Source: Torulaspora globosa (taxonomy: Eukaryota > Ascomycota > Saccharomycetes > Saccharomycetales > Saccharomycetaceae). Taken from it: a stretch of 64,000 bases of DNA. A model generated the notes under the pieces. That model had not been told where the DNA came from, did not search any database, and saw nothing but the letters and a program-made list of their open reading frames with translations. Positions 28,708 to 38,795 of this stretch are shown one piece after another. Within the stretch, counting starts at the first letter, position 1; every line of letters starts with the position of its first letter. Both the position numbers and the translations under genes were made by a program. The DNA lies in assembly GCF_014133895.1 (NCBI RefSeq), contig NC_050731.1, positions 930,001-994,000 of the forward strand. Reading direction: 5' to 3'.

Positions 28708-31002
28708 CTATGTCGTTGGTTCCGCTTTTGGCACATTTTTGGACTTCTTCTTACCTTTTCTGTATACCCGAGTGTCCCCAGGTGCGAAACCGCCATTGCC
28801 AAATAAAGCCCACTCTGGGGTCTTGGCAATATAATCCATAGGATTGAAATTTTCGCCGCTCCTTAGTAGTTCAAAGAACTTATCGAAGTCAATATGTGTG
28901 TACCATTCATCGTTTATCTTGAATTTTGTGCTGGCTATTAGTATACAATTGGAATGAGCATGCTCCGCCGCAATATCATAACCGAGGTTCCGTCTCTGCA
29001 GTTCAGCTGCAAATTGTTTGACGAAGTTCGTACACTCCTCATAAAATGGTATGTTTTGCATTGTTAGAGGATTCCCATTACCATCCGACGAGCCCGCAAA
29101 TGTAGCACCTTTCACTTCGATGAAGCTGGGTAGACCACGCTGAACGAGGTCGGCATATGAGGATATATCTGCCATGTTGAAACCTTTGACCAGCGTCAAT
29201 CTGAAAACGGTTCTCTGGTGTGATTGTTTAGTTCTCAGAATATCTAGGCATGAGAGCATTCTCTCCCAGAAGTCTTTGTATAGTGGCCTGTCTACTCTCT
29301 TCAATTCTTGCTTCGTCGAAGCATCAATGGAGACATACAGTTGAGTCACTTTACCGATACTCTCTAACGCGTCGGGGTGTTGAGCATTGCAGACCAGGAA
29401 ACTTGAAATTCCCTTTTCATGCAGCAGTTCCACAAACCTATTGATGTAAGGGTACATGATTGGCTCGCCCACAAGGGAAAGAGCACAATGGCGGACCTGG
29501 AACGCTTTAGCGAATCGCTCCATAACGACTCCTGGAACTCCTCTCATCTGTTTGATCTTAGAATAGTGGCCCTTCAGAGCGTTCTCTAAGATGTATTCCG
29601 GTGGATCAACCTCCCATCTCCAGTTCTTTGATACAGGGTTTGTGCCATGTCTCCAGCAAAAGACACATTTTGATGAACACGCTAGTGATGGTGTAAGCTC
29701 CATGCATCTACTAGAAACGATGTTGAATAAAGAGTGTTTGTAGCAGGAACCTGTTCCTCTCAGATCGCTCTTAGTCCATCTACATATTTTCACACCAGAG
29801 TGTGATCCAACAATAACATAACCCTGTTTTGTAAGTTTCCTGTAAGTCGGGCTATTTTCAGCAACCATCTGTTTGATTTGGGATTCATCGCCGTTCGATT
29901 CTTTCCCGATGTCTTCTAAATCTCCCAATTGATCATCGCCATCCTGGAGATTTTCGTCAATTGTCTCATCGTACTCATAGAGAATGGGTTCATCATCTTT
30001 CAAAGTTTCAGAGAGCAGATTTGCCCAGTTTTGAACGTCTGAGATACCTCCACGCTTCATACAAACTTCTCCAACCGGAAAAACTCTTCTTCCACCCAGA
30101 CGGGCTATCCAATGATCCGCCATTTTGGCCTGGTAACAGAATTTTTCTGGCCATGATTCAGAATCACCGATACCTAATATACCGTAACCGACAAGCTTGC
30201 GTAGAGGAAATTTATCAATTCTGAAGTCGTTGAAGTTCTCTTCCAGGGTCTGCAGGAAATAATCCAATGGGCAATCTGTGTCATATGAAGGCAAAACTAA
30301 GAAATAGAGGGCGTTTTCAGAGGGTACCGACACAAAGTATTCATCGATGTCATCTAGTTCATCCAAGTTAAGTAAAATCGGTTCAAGGTCCAAACCCTCT
30401 ATCTTAGAGAGAGTCTCATGTACTGTCGAAGCTGCTCGTTGGGCCGCACCTTGCAATGAACTGTAAAAGATATAGATCTGAGATGATAGTAGAGCGTCTT
30501 TAGATATAGTCATGGCGCTCTTGACCAGACCATCCTCATTTTTGGGCTTGGAAATTAATTTCGGCTTGGAGATAATTTTGCGAGGCTTCGCACTGGCGCC
30601 ATTATTCTTGCCTGACGGTTTGAAAGCATTGGTGAAATCAATCTCATCCGGAAAGTTCACCTCTTTCGAAGCTTCCGATCCGGGAATCATCATAAAGTCC
30701 TGTTTATCCTTCGATTCTATCTTTTTACTGCTGCAACAACAGCCTGATTTTTTCTCACCGCCTTTGGATGAACAGCAATTCTTCCCACCTTTTCCTCCGC
30801 AACATCCTTTCTTCTTCTTAGGTGCCGCAGCTTCCGAGCTATTAGCTTCAGAGGAGGAATTCTTCCCTGAGTCAATGGCTTCCTTGTAAGCGATCCCACA
30901 AAAGACGGTACCCGCGAGAGCAATCGATGATCTTCCACCTAGAAACCAATAAATCGCCACGCAGAGCAACGCAACTAAGGCGCCAGCCCTATTAAAATGC
31001 AT
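28708..31002 (-). CDS. TYW1: Wybutosine synthase TYW1 (radical SAM)
   Basis: 764 residues. It has an N-terminal membrane segment (~8-35), a Cys/Lys/Gly cluster with repeated GCC/CCSSK (~62-95), a flavodoxin-like domain (~175-335, QIYIFYSSLQGAA), and a radical SAM domain with CSSKCVFCWRHG (CxxxCxxC, 4Fe-4S) near 456-467. TYW1 condenses pyruvate carbons with m1G37 of tRNA-Phe to form the tricyclic core of wybutosine, which protects reading frame at UUU/UUC codons. The ER-anchor and Cys cluster are shared with S. cerevisiae Tyw1 (YPL207W). It is in tandem downstream of RKM1, the same order as in YPL207W-YPL208W. Confidence 0.97.
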   Translation of the reverse strand: MHFNRAGALVALLCVAIYWFLGGRSSIALAGTVFCGIAYKEAIDSGKNSSSEANSSEAAAPKKKKGCCGGKGGKNCCSSKGGEKKSGCCCSSKKIESKDKQDFMMIPGSEASKEVNFPDEIDFTNAFKPSGKNNGASAKPRKIISKPKLISKPKNEDGLVKSAMTISKDALLSSQIYIFYSSLQGAAQRAASTVHETLSKIEGLDLEPILLNLDELDDIDEYFVSVPSENALYFLVLPSYDTDCPLDYFLQTLEENFNDFRIDKFPLRKLVGYGILGIGDSESWPEKFCYQAKMADHWIARLGGRRVFPVGEVCMKRGGISDVQNWANLLSETLKDDEPILYEYDETIDENLQDGDDQLGDLEDIGKESNGDESQIKQMVAENSPTYRKLTKQGYVIVGSHSGVKICRWTKSDLRGTGSCYKHSLFNIVSSRCMELTPSLACSSKCVFCWRHGTNPVSKNWRWEVDPPEYILENALKGHYSKIKQMRGVPGVVMERFAKAFQVRHCALSLVGEPIMYPYINRFVELLHEKGISSFLVCNAQHPDALESIGKVTQLYVSIDASTKQELKRVDRPLYKDFWERMLSCLDILRTKQSHQRTVFRLTLVKGFNMADISSYADLVQRGLPSFIEVKGATFAGSSDGNGNPLTMQNIPFYEECTNFVKQFAAELQRRNLGYDIAAEHAHSNCILIASTKFKINDEWYTHIDFDKFFELLRSGENFNPMDYIAKTPEWALFGNGGFAPGDTRVYRKGKKKSKNVPKAEPTT

Positions 31003-31060
31003 GATAATGGTGGCGAGATAAACTCAGCAAAGCTAGCTCTGACGACTATCGATTTTGAAG

Positions 31061-31070
31061 TCTCATCGCA
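31061..31070 (-). promoter_or_regulatory. PAC-like element upstream of TYW1
   Basis: TCTCATCGCA on the plus strand, i.e. the PAC core (GCGATGAG) read on the minus strand, about 60 nt before the TYW1 start. PAC marks ribosome-biogenesis and RNA-processing genes through Dot6/Tod6. No RRPE partner was seen. Confidence 0.4.
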
Positions 31071-31177
31071 TCGATGACTTTCAAATCACTTTCAAGTCTT
31101 CTGTAGTTGTGGAACTTCTGCTCATTATTTACCCGGACTTCACCTTCTCTGCGAGCCAATCAAGTGGCTTTTCATTA

Positions 31178-32983
31178 CTAATCTAGAGTTGACCACTTAT
31201 CCAGTCTTCTTACCAATATCGTTTCTTGATCTCTTGATGCTAGTCTTGTGAATGTTCTGCCGGCTAGAAATTGGAACACTGATCTTATGTCTTCGACGCT
31301 AATGCTGAAGCGCGCGCCGCTCTTCTCGAGCAAAGCGCTGTGAAAAGAATCAGCCTCTGGATCACTGCAAATCTGTGCCAAATTGGGCTTGCCTGAAATG
31401 AAATTCTTGTAGTTCTCCTCCACCCAGGAATACTTTGCCACGAACGATCTGTTGAAGAGCTTCATTGAGATCCACAACGCCAGAAACTGGTGCGAGCTGA
31501 GCGATGCCAAATAATCATCCACACTTCTGCCAAGCATAGCGGGCAGTTCTTCATCGAGGAATCTCGGGTCATATTTCATAACCTTTTTTGCCGTTAGTAA
31601 CGCAGTTTTGTTTTCGCTCAACCACTGTTTCTCTTTCGATTTTAGTAGTGAGAGGGCCCATTTCAGTATCGAAATTTGTTCCTTTTTGTAAGTCACTGCA
31701 TTTTGCTTTCTCTGGTGGTCAATCGGGTACTGAAGATTGGGTTCTGTTTCAACGCATTTTACATCTATTTGCCGTAGTTTCTGGTCCAGAGCCAGCCTCA
31801 AGCTCTGCAGGCCACGGAACTGGGAAGCTAATTCTTTCCAATCTTCCTGATCTACCTTATTCAGATAAGCAAACAAGCTTAGCATATTTTGTAATGAGCC
31901 TTCGTTATTCTTACAGATGAGGTACGTCACGCCCTCGCGATAAATATGCTCTGCATTTTTTCCTTCTGGGTTCTCGTTACCGCCAGGTCTTCTGTCAAAC
32001 GCAAATGTCGTATAATCCTCGAGAGTTAGTAATCGTATACTTGGTTCACTTGTCAAAATTTCAGATATACTATCAAAAGTCAGCTTGATCCTTAAAGCGA
32101 CAGAACTGCACGGGTTGTCCATTAACACAAAACCGTAACCTGATAGCAATTCCTCATTTCCTTTCCTACCGTAATTGTTATACAATTGTGTGCCTTTCTC
32201 AGCGGACCCCAAATATTTGTACGAGAACTTAAATGCACTACCAAGCCATTCGACTTTGCATTTATAGTCATGATTAAGCAGATCCACAATTGGTAACAGC
32301 ATAACATGATGCTTTTGACATTTGCTGTTTAAGACATATTCAGGGAATGCTCTGGACAAGAATATTAAATGCGACCACAAGAATGCAGAGAATGAGTACC
32401 ACACAGCAGGCGTCCGATGAACTGTTTCCTTGAGTATACTTTCATAAATTATCTCCATAGAGGTCCCATGGTAATTTTCATATAATTCTAAATCCTTTTG
32501 AATAGCAGTTTTGTCAAAGATATCACAGTTTTGAATTGCAGTGTACCACTCCCTCCAGATAGCGTGCAATTTATCGCGAAGAGAGCTCCCCAAATTTGTA
32601 CCCTCCAATAAAGCCTGCTCTCGTGGGTTCCAGATAAGTGGTGACTCTACTACGGCAGGTAAACAGTCCAAATACGGTTTAAACTTTCCGCGCAACTCGT
32701 TGATCTGCTCATCGCGGCAGTCGTACATCAACTTGGCCAGTAAAAACTTCAAATATGTATTGGAATCCGCATCTTTGTAGGTGATATTTGGCAATGCTAA
32801 ACTTAGTAATTCCTTGCGGATAATTAAGTCGCTGGGTATACTCAGCATCGGGCTCTCGATTCGCTCAGTGCAAATACAGCGGATTCCCTCAATTTCATCG
32901 AACTCAAAGCGAACTCCACTCGGAATCTCGACACCAAAACGTCCCCCCCAATCCAATAACCGCTGGATCTTCTCAAATTGCAT
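31178..32983 (-). CDS. RKM1: SET-domain lysine methyltransferase Rkm1
   Basis: 601 residues (S. cerevisiae 583). Split SET domain: N-terminal GVRFEFDEIEGIRCICTER region (~20-45), an inserted helical region, then LLPIVDLLNHDYKCKVEW and NNYGRKGNEELLSGYGFVL (~240-305), the NHxx and YG/N motifs that bind S-adenosylmethionine and form the pseudoknot. A Rubisco-LSMT-like C-terminal domain follows. Rkm1 dimethylates ribosomal protein Rpl23 (uL14). It ends ETILVRRLDKWSTLD; the S. cerevisiae protein ends at ETILVRK. Position matches YPL208W. Confidence 0.93.
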   Translation of the reverse strand: MQFEKIQRLLDWGGRFGVEIPSGVRFEFDEIEGIRCICTERIESPMLSIPSDLIIRKELLSLALPNITYKDADSNTYLKFLLAKLMYDCRDEQINELRGKFKPYLDCLPAVVESPLIWNPREQALLEGTNLGSSLRDKLHAIWREWYTAIQNCDIFDKTAIQKDLELYENYHGTSMEIIYESILKETVHRTPAVWYSFSAFLWSHLIFLSRAFPEYVLNSKCQKHHVMLLPIVDLLNHDYKCKVEWLGSAFKFSYKYLGSAEKGTQLYNNYGRKGNEELLSGYGFVLMDNPCSSVALRIKLTFDSISEILTSEPSIRLLTLEDYTTFAFDRRPGGNENPEGKNAEHIYREGVTYLICKNNEGSLQNMLSLFAYLNKVDQEDWKELASQFRGLQSLRLALDQKLRQIDVKCVETEPNLQYPIDHQRKQNAVTYKKEQISILKWALSLLKSKEKQWLSENKTALLTAKKVMKYDPRFLDEELPAMLGRSVDDYLASLSSHQFLALWISMKLFNRSFVAKYSWVEENYKNFISGKPNLAQICSDPEADSFHSALLEKSGARFSISVEDIRSVFQFLAGRTFTRLASRDQETILVRRLDKWSTLD

Positions 32984-33687
32984 CGGTGCTTATTGCTACT
33001 CTGGAAAGACTGCGCTGTTATAACGGTCGATTACGGTTGAAATCAGACAAGCGATGGGCCACATGCGCTTGGTGTAAGGATTTAGTTATCAACTCACCAG
33101 GTATTGGAGAAGACAGTCTGGCATTCATTGGATTCAAAGTATTGGTTAACCCTCGTCTAGAGATCCTAGTTGGCGGCCAAACCAACCGTCGAGTTCAAAG
33201 AACTCATTTCCCTGAGATTCTCGTCATCATTATTGCCAGCTTCATATGGTAGCGCCGCTCAATTGTGAAGCTGGTCAGTCCATTCGCTCAAGCGATCTAA
33301 CTTGTAAATCTTAACAGTTCAGGTCTCTCCTAGTGGTGAACAGAGAATATCCTCCCTCCGTCAGACAGAAACGAGCCATCTGGCGTTTGCACCGCAGATC
33401 CTGCTCGGGTACGCGTCGCTTTCATGCCGCCGATGGTTGCATTTTGCCCCAGTAAGAGGTGAACCGACGTTGCGGTAACCTAAATAGCGCCCAAGGAGGC
33501 ATATAGGCGGTCTGAAGGCGCCAGTTGGCGTGTTTTATAATCCGTATTTTGCGACTGTCTTGTTTACAGATCTTTCGGCGCGTAAACATATGGAGAGGCT
33601 GCTTAATCCTCGAGAACAATCTCTTTATTTAAACAGGGCAAAAGGCAGACCGTTGGAGTGCTGGTATTTGTCCAGGGCAAGCAGAAG
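32984..33687. other. Divergent promoter region RKM1/IPL1
   Basis: This 704-nt interval has no supported gene. An MluI cell-cycle box (ACGCGT) at 33411-33416 lies about 270 nt before the IPL1 ATG. A GC-rich stretch at about 33500-33530 holds GGCGGTCTGAAGGCGCCAG. I looked for tRNA and snoRNA boxes and found none convincing. Confidence 0.45.
33411..33416. promoter_or_regulatory. MCB (ACGCGT) upstream of IPL1
   Basis: A single palindromic ACGCGT, the MBF site of G1/S genes. One copy is weak evidence; it would fit cell-cycle regulation of the Aurora kinase but could be chance. Confidence 0.3.
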
Positions 33688-34809
33688 ATGGAAGCCCAAA
33701 AGAGCAGGAGGGATTCTTTACTTCAACGAAGCATTCTGCTTAGTATGAGGCTAGATAATGGGCGATCCGCACATGCGATGGGATCTAGATCGCGGAAAAC
33801 CGCTGTTGGCAGCAGTAATGTGGTAAAGAGCTGGCGAATGTCCTATTCGCCACAAAAGACTTCATTGAAGCAGTCATCGCCTTCGAAATTACTGCGAAAT
33901 GGATCGGTAGCGACAAGAAACAGGGGCGAGGAGCAGAGCTTGATCCCATCGCCGGCTCGATTGCAATCCGATGGCTCGAAATCGAAGCAATCTCCCACTG
34001 TGGGCCTGAAAGTACTGTCGCTGGCCGATTTCGAAATAGGTAAGAAGCTGGGAAAGGGAAAGTTTGGACGAGTGTATTGCGTGAGACACAAGGAGACAGG
34101 GTTTATTTGCGCAATGAAAGCTATGGAAAAGAAGGAGCTCGTTCAGAACAATGCCCAGAAACAATGCAGGCGAGAAGTGGAAATACAAAGCGCTTTGAAT
34201 CATCCTCATGTAACAAAGCTGTATGGGTTCTTTCACGATGAAAAGCGTGTGTACCTTTTGATGGAGTACATGGTTAATGGCGAGCTTTACAAACTACTTA
34301 AGGCGAAGGGGCCTTTCAACGATATCAGGGCCTCTCATTACGTCTATCAGATGGCGGACGCGTTGGATTTTTTGCATCAGAGAAACATTATACATCGTGA
34401 TATCAAGCCTGAAAATATCTTGATTGGATTTAACAATATCATCAAGCTGACTGATTTTGGTTCAAGCGTTGTGAGCCCGCGAGGGACAAAAAGGAAAACG
34501 CTGTGTGGTACTATTGACTATCTGTCTCCAGAATTGATCAATTCGAGGGAATATGACGATAAAGTTGATATTTGGGCCCTCGGGGTTCTCGCATATGAAT
34601 TGGTGGTGAATTGTCCGCCGTTTGAGGAGGAGTCCAAGGATCTAACTTACAAGAGGATTGTCAATGGAGATCTGAGGTTTCCTAACACTATTTCTTCAGA
34701 TGCCCAAGATCTGATAAGAAAGCTCCTGAGACATAATGCCAAAGATAGAATTTCGCTTCGAGAAGTAAAGAAGCATCCCTGGATACTGAAGCACAAATCC
34801 TTTTGGTAA
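33688..34809 (+). CDS. IPL1: Aurora kinase Ipl1
   Basis: 373 residues from ATG 33688 (an upstream GTG is ignored); S. cerevisiae 367. A basic, Ser-rich N-terminus (~1-108) precedes the kinase: [36 protein letters not shown], activation loop with [16 protein letters not shown]. The helix after DFG reads DFGSSV; most Aurora kinases, S. cerevisiae Ipl1 included, have W at the first position. It is the chromosomal passenger complex kinase with Sli15/INCENP, correcting wrong kinetochore-microtubule attachments. Convergent with MRH4. Counterpart YPL209C. Confidence 0.95.
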   Translation: MEAQKSRRDSLLQRSILLSMRLDNGRSAHAMGSRSRKTAVGSSNVVKSWRMSYSPQKTSLKQSSPSKLLRNGSVATRNRGEEQSLIPSPARLQSDGSKSKQSPTVGLKVLSLADFEIGKKLGKGKFGRVYCVRHKETGFICAMKAMEKKELVQNNAQKQCRREVEIQSALNHPHVTKLYGFFHDEKRVYLLMEYMVNGELYKLLKAKGPFNDIRASHYVYQMADALDFLHQRNIIHRDIKPENILIGFNNIIKLTDFGSSVVSPRGTKRKTLCGTIDYLSPELINSREYDDKVDIWALGVLAYELVVNCPPFEEESKDLTYKRIVNGDLRFPNTISSDAQDLIRKLLRHNAKDRISLREVKKHPWILKHKSFW

Positions 34810-34900
34810 AAGTGAATCTTTAAGTTCTTTTATCAAATCCTAATGCCTGTGAGAAGCTGCGAGAAATTATATTAGCACTATATACAGTCTCATTAACGTT

Positions 34901-36538
34901 TCATGATATTGCAATGTTTTTCTTAACAACCTTGGGAATTGCTCTTGCCCACGATTTAGTAGATTTCTCTACTATCATAAATACTCTACCGCTCTGTCTC
35001 ATTCTACCTGTTCTACCCGCCCTGTGCACTAAATCGATAGATGTCTTGGGAACATCATACAGAATGACATTTCTAACGCCTTTGAAGTTTAAGCCTCTGG
35101 CCATCAAATCCGTTGTAACGAGAACTTTCAATGGAGATTTCGTTTCCTCAGTCCGCGCAGCGTTATCATAGACAATAGTAACATTCGAATCCGGTACCTT
35201 AACCCTTCTCACATTACGGTCTTTTGAATTGCGGGTCGTTGCACTTCGCAAAAGCCTTGGAGGATCCAAAAAGGTCTTGATTTTAGTCGCTCTGTCTTCA
35301 GCAGTATCACTGCCTGTGAGTCCAACGCAGTCATGTCCATAGGTTTTGGATAGCTTTTCAACCACGCCAGGAACGTCCTTCTTCTCATTTACAAATACAA
35401 TACATCGTTTTTCGTAATCAAGTTCCGTTCCATCATTGACAATGGCATACAAAGTTTGTGCCAAAGCTTTTATTTTCGATCCCTTGTATGGATTTAGAGA
35501 AGCATCAATCATCTTGAATTCCAACATACTAGGAAGTTTGTGCAACCTTGGCGTGGTTATTGAAACAAGCGTGGGAAATAATCTATCAAGCGTTTTATTG
35601 AACTCGGTTGGTATCGTAGCCGAACAAAATACCACATGATTTGCATTAGGCATTTTTCTGATTGCTTGATGCGTCTCTTCTATCCAAGATTGATCCATGA
35701 GAGTATCGGCTTCATCAAGAGCCATAAATTTGACATGAGAAAGGAGTTTGTCGGCTCTACTAATCATTCGGATATTGAATAGCGAGAGTAATTTCGCTGG
35801 CGTTGTAACCAGAATATCAATTCTTTCCTTCACTTTATCCAAGAACTCTGTGTAGGGCGACCCAGCCCCCCACTTGTAGGTATGCAGCCCAAGAACACCC
35901 TCCGTCTTCGAAACTGTATCATGCACTTGCGTGACCAATTCATGAGTGGGGACTAAAATCACAGACCTTATTACAGCTTTATCCTTCAAACTCTCCCACA
36001 ACTCCGGAAATTCAACTTCTTGCCTCTTTAAATAGTCCAAAAGAGGAACAAGGTATGCCAAAGTCTTACCTGAGCCAGTCTCCGCCGCAATTGCATGCAC
36101 TTGTAGCTTAGGATCCATGAGCCTAGATGCCATTCTCTTTATTGACATGACCTGAATAGGCGACGGTATAATCTCATTACCCTGGTAGAGAGATTCGGCC
36201 TCAATGATTTGCCTCACAGCTGTCCTAACAGATGGTAATATTTTCAATTGGTCGAAATCGGTGATCTTTGATAGCAATCTCTCGTTTCCCTCGCCATTGC
36301 TGGAAACACTGTCTTTTAAACCACCAAAGTTTCCATAGCGAAAAGATTTAGGACCTTTGGACTCAGACTTATCCTTCGAGCTATTCCTGGAACGTATCTT
36401 TTTCTTAGGCCCCACAGAGCTTGCCAACTTGAGAGAACCTCTAGATCGCTCGGTTTTCAACGCTCTCTTCGCATAATTTCGTACCAATAGCCCGCCATAA
36501 AGCCCAAGAGGATTCAAAGGAAGTTTCAGAAGTTTCAT
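34901..36538 (-). CDS. MRH4: Mitochondrial DEAD-box RNA helicase Mrh4
   Basis: 545 residues with a mitochondrial presequence (MKLLKLPLNPLGLYGGLLVRN...). Helicase motifs in order: AAETGSGKT (I, ~156), PTHELV (Ia), TTPAKL (Ib), DEAD (II), SAT (III), TTDLMARGLNF (V), HRAGRTGR (VI). Mrh4 is required for assembly of the mitochondrial large ribosomal subunit, acting on 21S rRNA. Counterpart YGL064C, here placed between chromosome XVI-type genes IPL1 and SRP72, as the zipper predicts. Confidence 0.95.
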   Translation of the reverse strand: MKLLKLPLNPLGLYGGLLVRNYAKRALKTERSRGSLKLASSVGPKKKIRSRNSSKDKSESKGPKSFRYGNFGGLKDSVSSNGEGNERLLSKITDFDQLKILPSVRTAVRQIIEAESLYQGNEIIPSPIQVMSIKRMASRLMDPKLQVHAIAAETGSGKTLAYLVPLLDYLKRQEVEFPELWESLKDKAVIRSVILVPTHELVTQVHDTVSKTEGVLGLHTYKWGAGSPYTEFLDKVKERIDILVTTPAKLLSLFNIRMISRADKLLSHVKFMALDEADTLMDQSWIEETHQAIRKMPNANHVVFCSATIPTEFNKTLDRLFPTLVSITTPRLHKLPSMLEFKMIDASLNPYKGSKIKALAQTLYAIVNDGTELDYEKRCIVFVNEKKDVPGVVEKLSKTYGHDCVGLTGSDTAEDRATKIKTFLDPPRLLRSATTRNSKDRNVRRVKVPDSNVTIVYDNAARTEETKSPLKVLVTTDLMARGLNFKGVRNVILYDVPKTSIDLVHRAGRTGRMRQSGRVFMIVEKSTKSWARAIPKVVKKNIAIS

Positions 36539-36698
36539 CAGGAAACTATGGTTTGATCATCGACCAGTACTAGGATAATGGCTGCACCATATCTAGAGAT
36601 GCCTATTGAGCTTGTAGTTGATGCGACGTAAGGAGTGATATGGCTAGTTGAAAAATTTTAGGTCAAAGTTAGGTGAACTTAACATCAATAGATGGTTT

Positions 36699-36706
36699 AA
36701 CCCTAA
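36699..36706 (+). promoter_or_regulatory. Tbf1-like site upstream of SRP72
   Basis: AACCCTAA, the core recognised by Tbf1, about 81 nt before the SRP72 ATG. An RRPE-like TGAAAAATTTTA lies at 36649-36660. Both are short motifs recognised by eye. Confidence 0.45.
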
Positions 36707-36786
36707 GATCTGGGTTAGCCACTAAGTTTGAAGGTTCCAATTGACATCTCTTGAGCGGTCTGAAAGCCAGAAATTTCCCTAAGAAC

Positions 36787-38721
36787 ATGGCAAATGAAAG
36801 TTTGACACAATTGCTTTCCCAATTGAATGTTCAATCGACAAAGGACGAGTTTGCTAAAGTAGAGCAAACGTGCATGAATGTATTGAATAATGGTTCTAGC
36901 AGCGTCGATCTGGGAGCGGTACTGAAAGCTTACTTGGTGGCGTCGATCAAACAGGACAAATATGACCAAGGTTTTAGAATACTGTCGGAAAAAAAGGAAA
37001 TTGCCGAACGTTATGGCGACCAAATCGCCTTAGAGAAACTGTACATCTACTATAAATTGAATGAAACCCGTAAATTCGAGGAGCTTTATAGCGAATTAGT
37101 TCCACAGTCGATTGATGCAATAGCGGACAAATCAGAGATTGAAACTTTATCGATCAGAGGGTTCCTTCATGTGAGAGCCCAGTTTTGTTACAAGAATGGA
37201 CTATATGACGAGACACAGAAAATATATCACTACTTGGCGTCGCACAATTCACGAGGAACTGATAATGACTTGGAACTACAATGCAACGAAAGAGTGCCCC
37301 TAGCTGCGAATGCGTCACTTGCCCTCGACACAGATATTTCGACCGTTTCCGAAGAATCGTATGATCTTCTTTACAACAACTCCATGATCCTATCTGCGAG
37401 GGGCGAGTACGAGCAAGCCATAGAGCTATTAAAGAGAGCGGGCGAAATGGCTGTGAAAGACGGTTACGAGAGCGATATAAATGCCATTGAGTTGCAACTT
37501 TCTTTTGTTTATCAGATGGTTGGCAACACAAAACAAAGTAAGGAATTGCTGGACAAACTGATTTCAAAGCTGGATAAGAACTCTCCTATTGCCTTGTTGG
37601 CCAACATGAACAAAAAAGCATTTATTAACTTTTCAAAATACAAGACAAACCTAAACCTCGTCCTGAGGGAACTCAATCCGGAAGCACTTAATGGAATCAA
37701 CAAACAGCACTTTACTCAGGAACAGTGGTCTGCAATAAACCGAAACTTACTATTTCTTCACTTGTTCAACAGCGACAGTATACAATCAAAGAGCTCGCTG
37801 CTATCGCGCACATTGCATAATTACAGGAAGATAGTGAATAACATGAACTTTGAGAGCTATGAATCGCAAGCCAAAAAGCTGTATCATCAGGCTCTGAAAA
37901 TGATTGAAAGCGGCCCTAATGGTAGTGTGATTGGCTTTCTTCTTTTAACAATACAGCTTCAAGTGATAGAAAAACAATGGGATAATGCTATCAGGCTTGG
38001 AGAGCGTTTTCTAAATAGGCTATGGGAAAGGCGCCCAACACCGGAAATTCAGAGTTCAAGCGATCGAGAGAATATTCAAGCGATTTGCTACATTCTCTTG
38101 GAACTATACAAAATTACTGGCAGAAATAACTCGAAAACCATACTTTTGAACCATTTAATGAAAGATTTCTCATTGCTCAATTTGTCCGCACAGGCCAGTA
38201 GTGAAATTTCCTTTTGGAAGCATATTGCCTTCGAGCATTTAGAGCAGACAGATCTGAAAAACGCCAAGAGCCTTTTCGAAAAGGTTTCGAAATGTTGCAG
38301 TGACCGATTAATCAACAAAATCCTATCAGACGAGGATTTGGATGCAGAAGAAGGTGCCCAAATTACGCAAGGTGTCGATGTTGAAGCTGTAATTGCAGCT
38401 GGGGTGAAACCTTTGGAACCAACTAAGGCTTCGAATAATGTCGCCAATTTATTTATGGTTAAAAAAGTCCGGGCAGATCGAGTCAGGGACCGTAAAAAGA
38501 GGGAACGTTTGGCCAGATTCATCAAACACCATGGCATTAAGGGAACTTTAGATCCCGAAAGATGGCTTCCAAAAAAGGACAGAACCAGTTATAGACCCAA
38601 AAAGAGGCAACTCGCCAAGCAAACCCAGGGAGGTGCTGTCAGCAAGAAGGCAGAACAGGCTCTTGATATCTCCAAAAAAACTGCCAAAAGTTCGAAGAAA
38701 GCCAAGAATAGAAAGAAATGA
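36787..38721 (+). CDS. SRP72: Signal recognition particle subunit Srp72
   Basis: 644 residues from ATG 36787 (S. cerevisiae 640; in-frame upstream TTG not used). N-terminal TPR-like helices (~1-460), then a basic C-terminus with the SRP72 RNA-binding signature RERLARFIKHHGIKGT followed by DPERWLPKKDRTSYRPKK, ending in Lys-rich repeats. Srp72 forms a heterodimer with Srp68 on the S domain of SRP RNA. It is divergent from MRH4. Counterpart YPL210C. The Lys-rich tail is as in other yeasts; no oddity. Confidence 0.96.
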   Translation: MANESLTQLLSQLNVQSTKDEFAKVEQTCMNVLNNGSSSVDLGAVLKAYLVASIKQDKYDQGFRILSEKKEIAERYGDQIALEKLYIYYKLNETRKFEELYSELVPQSIDAIADKSEIETLSIRGFLHVRAQFCYKNGLYDETQKIYHYLASHNSRGTDNDLELQCNERVPLAANASLALDTDISTVSEESYDLLYNNSMILSARGEYEQAIELLKRAGEMAVKDGYESDINAIELQLSFVYQMVGNTKQSKELLDKLISKLDKNSPIALLANMNKKAFINFSKYKTNLNLVLRELNPEALNGINKQHFTQEQWSAINRNLLFLHLFNSDSIQSKSSLLSRTLHNYRKIVNNMNFESYESQAKKLYHQALKMIESGPNGSVIGFLLLTIQLQVIEKQWDNAIRLGERFLNRLWERRPTPEIQSSSDRENIQAICYILLELYKITGRNNSKTILLNHLMKDFSLLNLSAQASSEISFWKHIAFEHLEQTDLKNAKSLFEKVSKCCSDRLINKILSDEDLDAEEGAQITQGVDVEAVIAAGVKPLEPTKASNNVANLFMVKKVRADRVRDRKKRERLARFIKHHGIKGTLDPERWLPKKDRTSYRPKKRQLAKQTQGGAVSKKAEQALDISKKTAKSSKKAKNRKK

Positions 38722-38795
38722 GTAAATAGAACGAAGATAGCAAAAAGAGAGTGTTTTCTTCATTTAGTATACAACTTTTTCTTCTCTGCTTCGCA

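Noticed and set aside
30717..30889. Cys-rich Lys/Gly cluster in TYW1 as a metallothionein-like separate gene
   Set aside because: It is in frame within TYW1 and S. cerevisiae Tyw1 has the same kind of CCSSK repeats near its N-terminus.
32984..33687. Possible tRNA or snoRNA in the RKM1/IPL1 gap
   Set aside because: No A/B box pair, no GGTTCGA-type T loop and no box C/D pair with a plausible rRNA guide.
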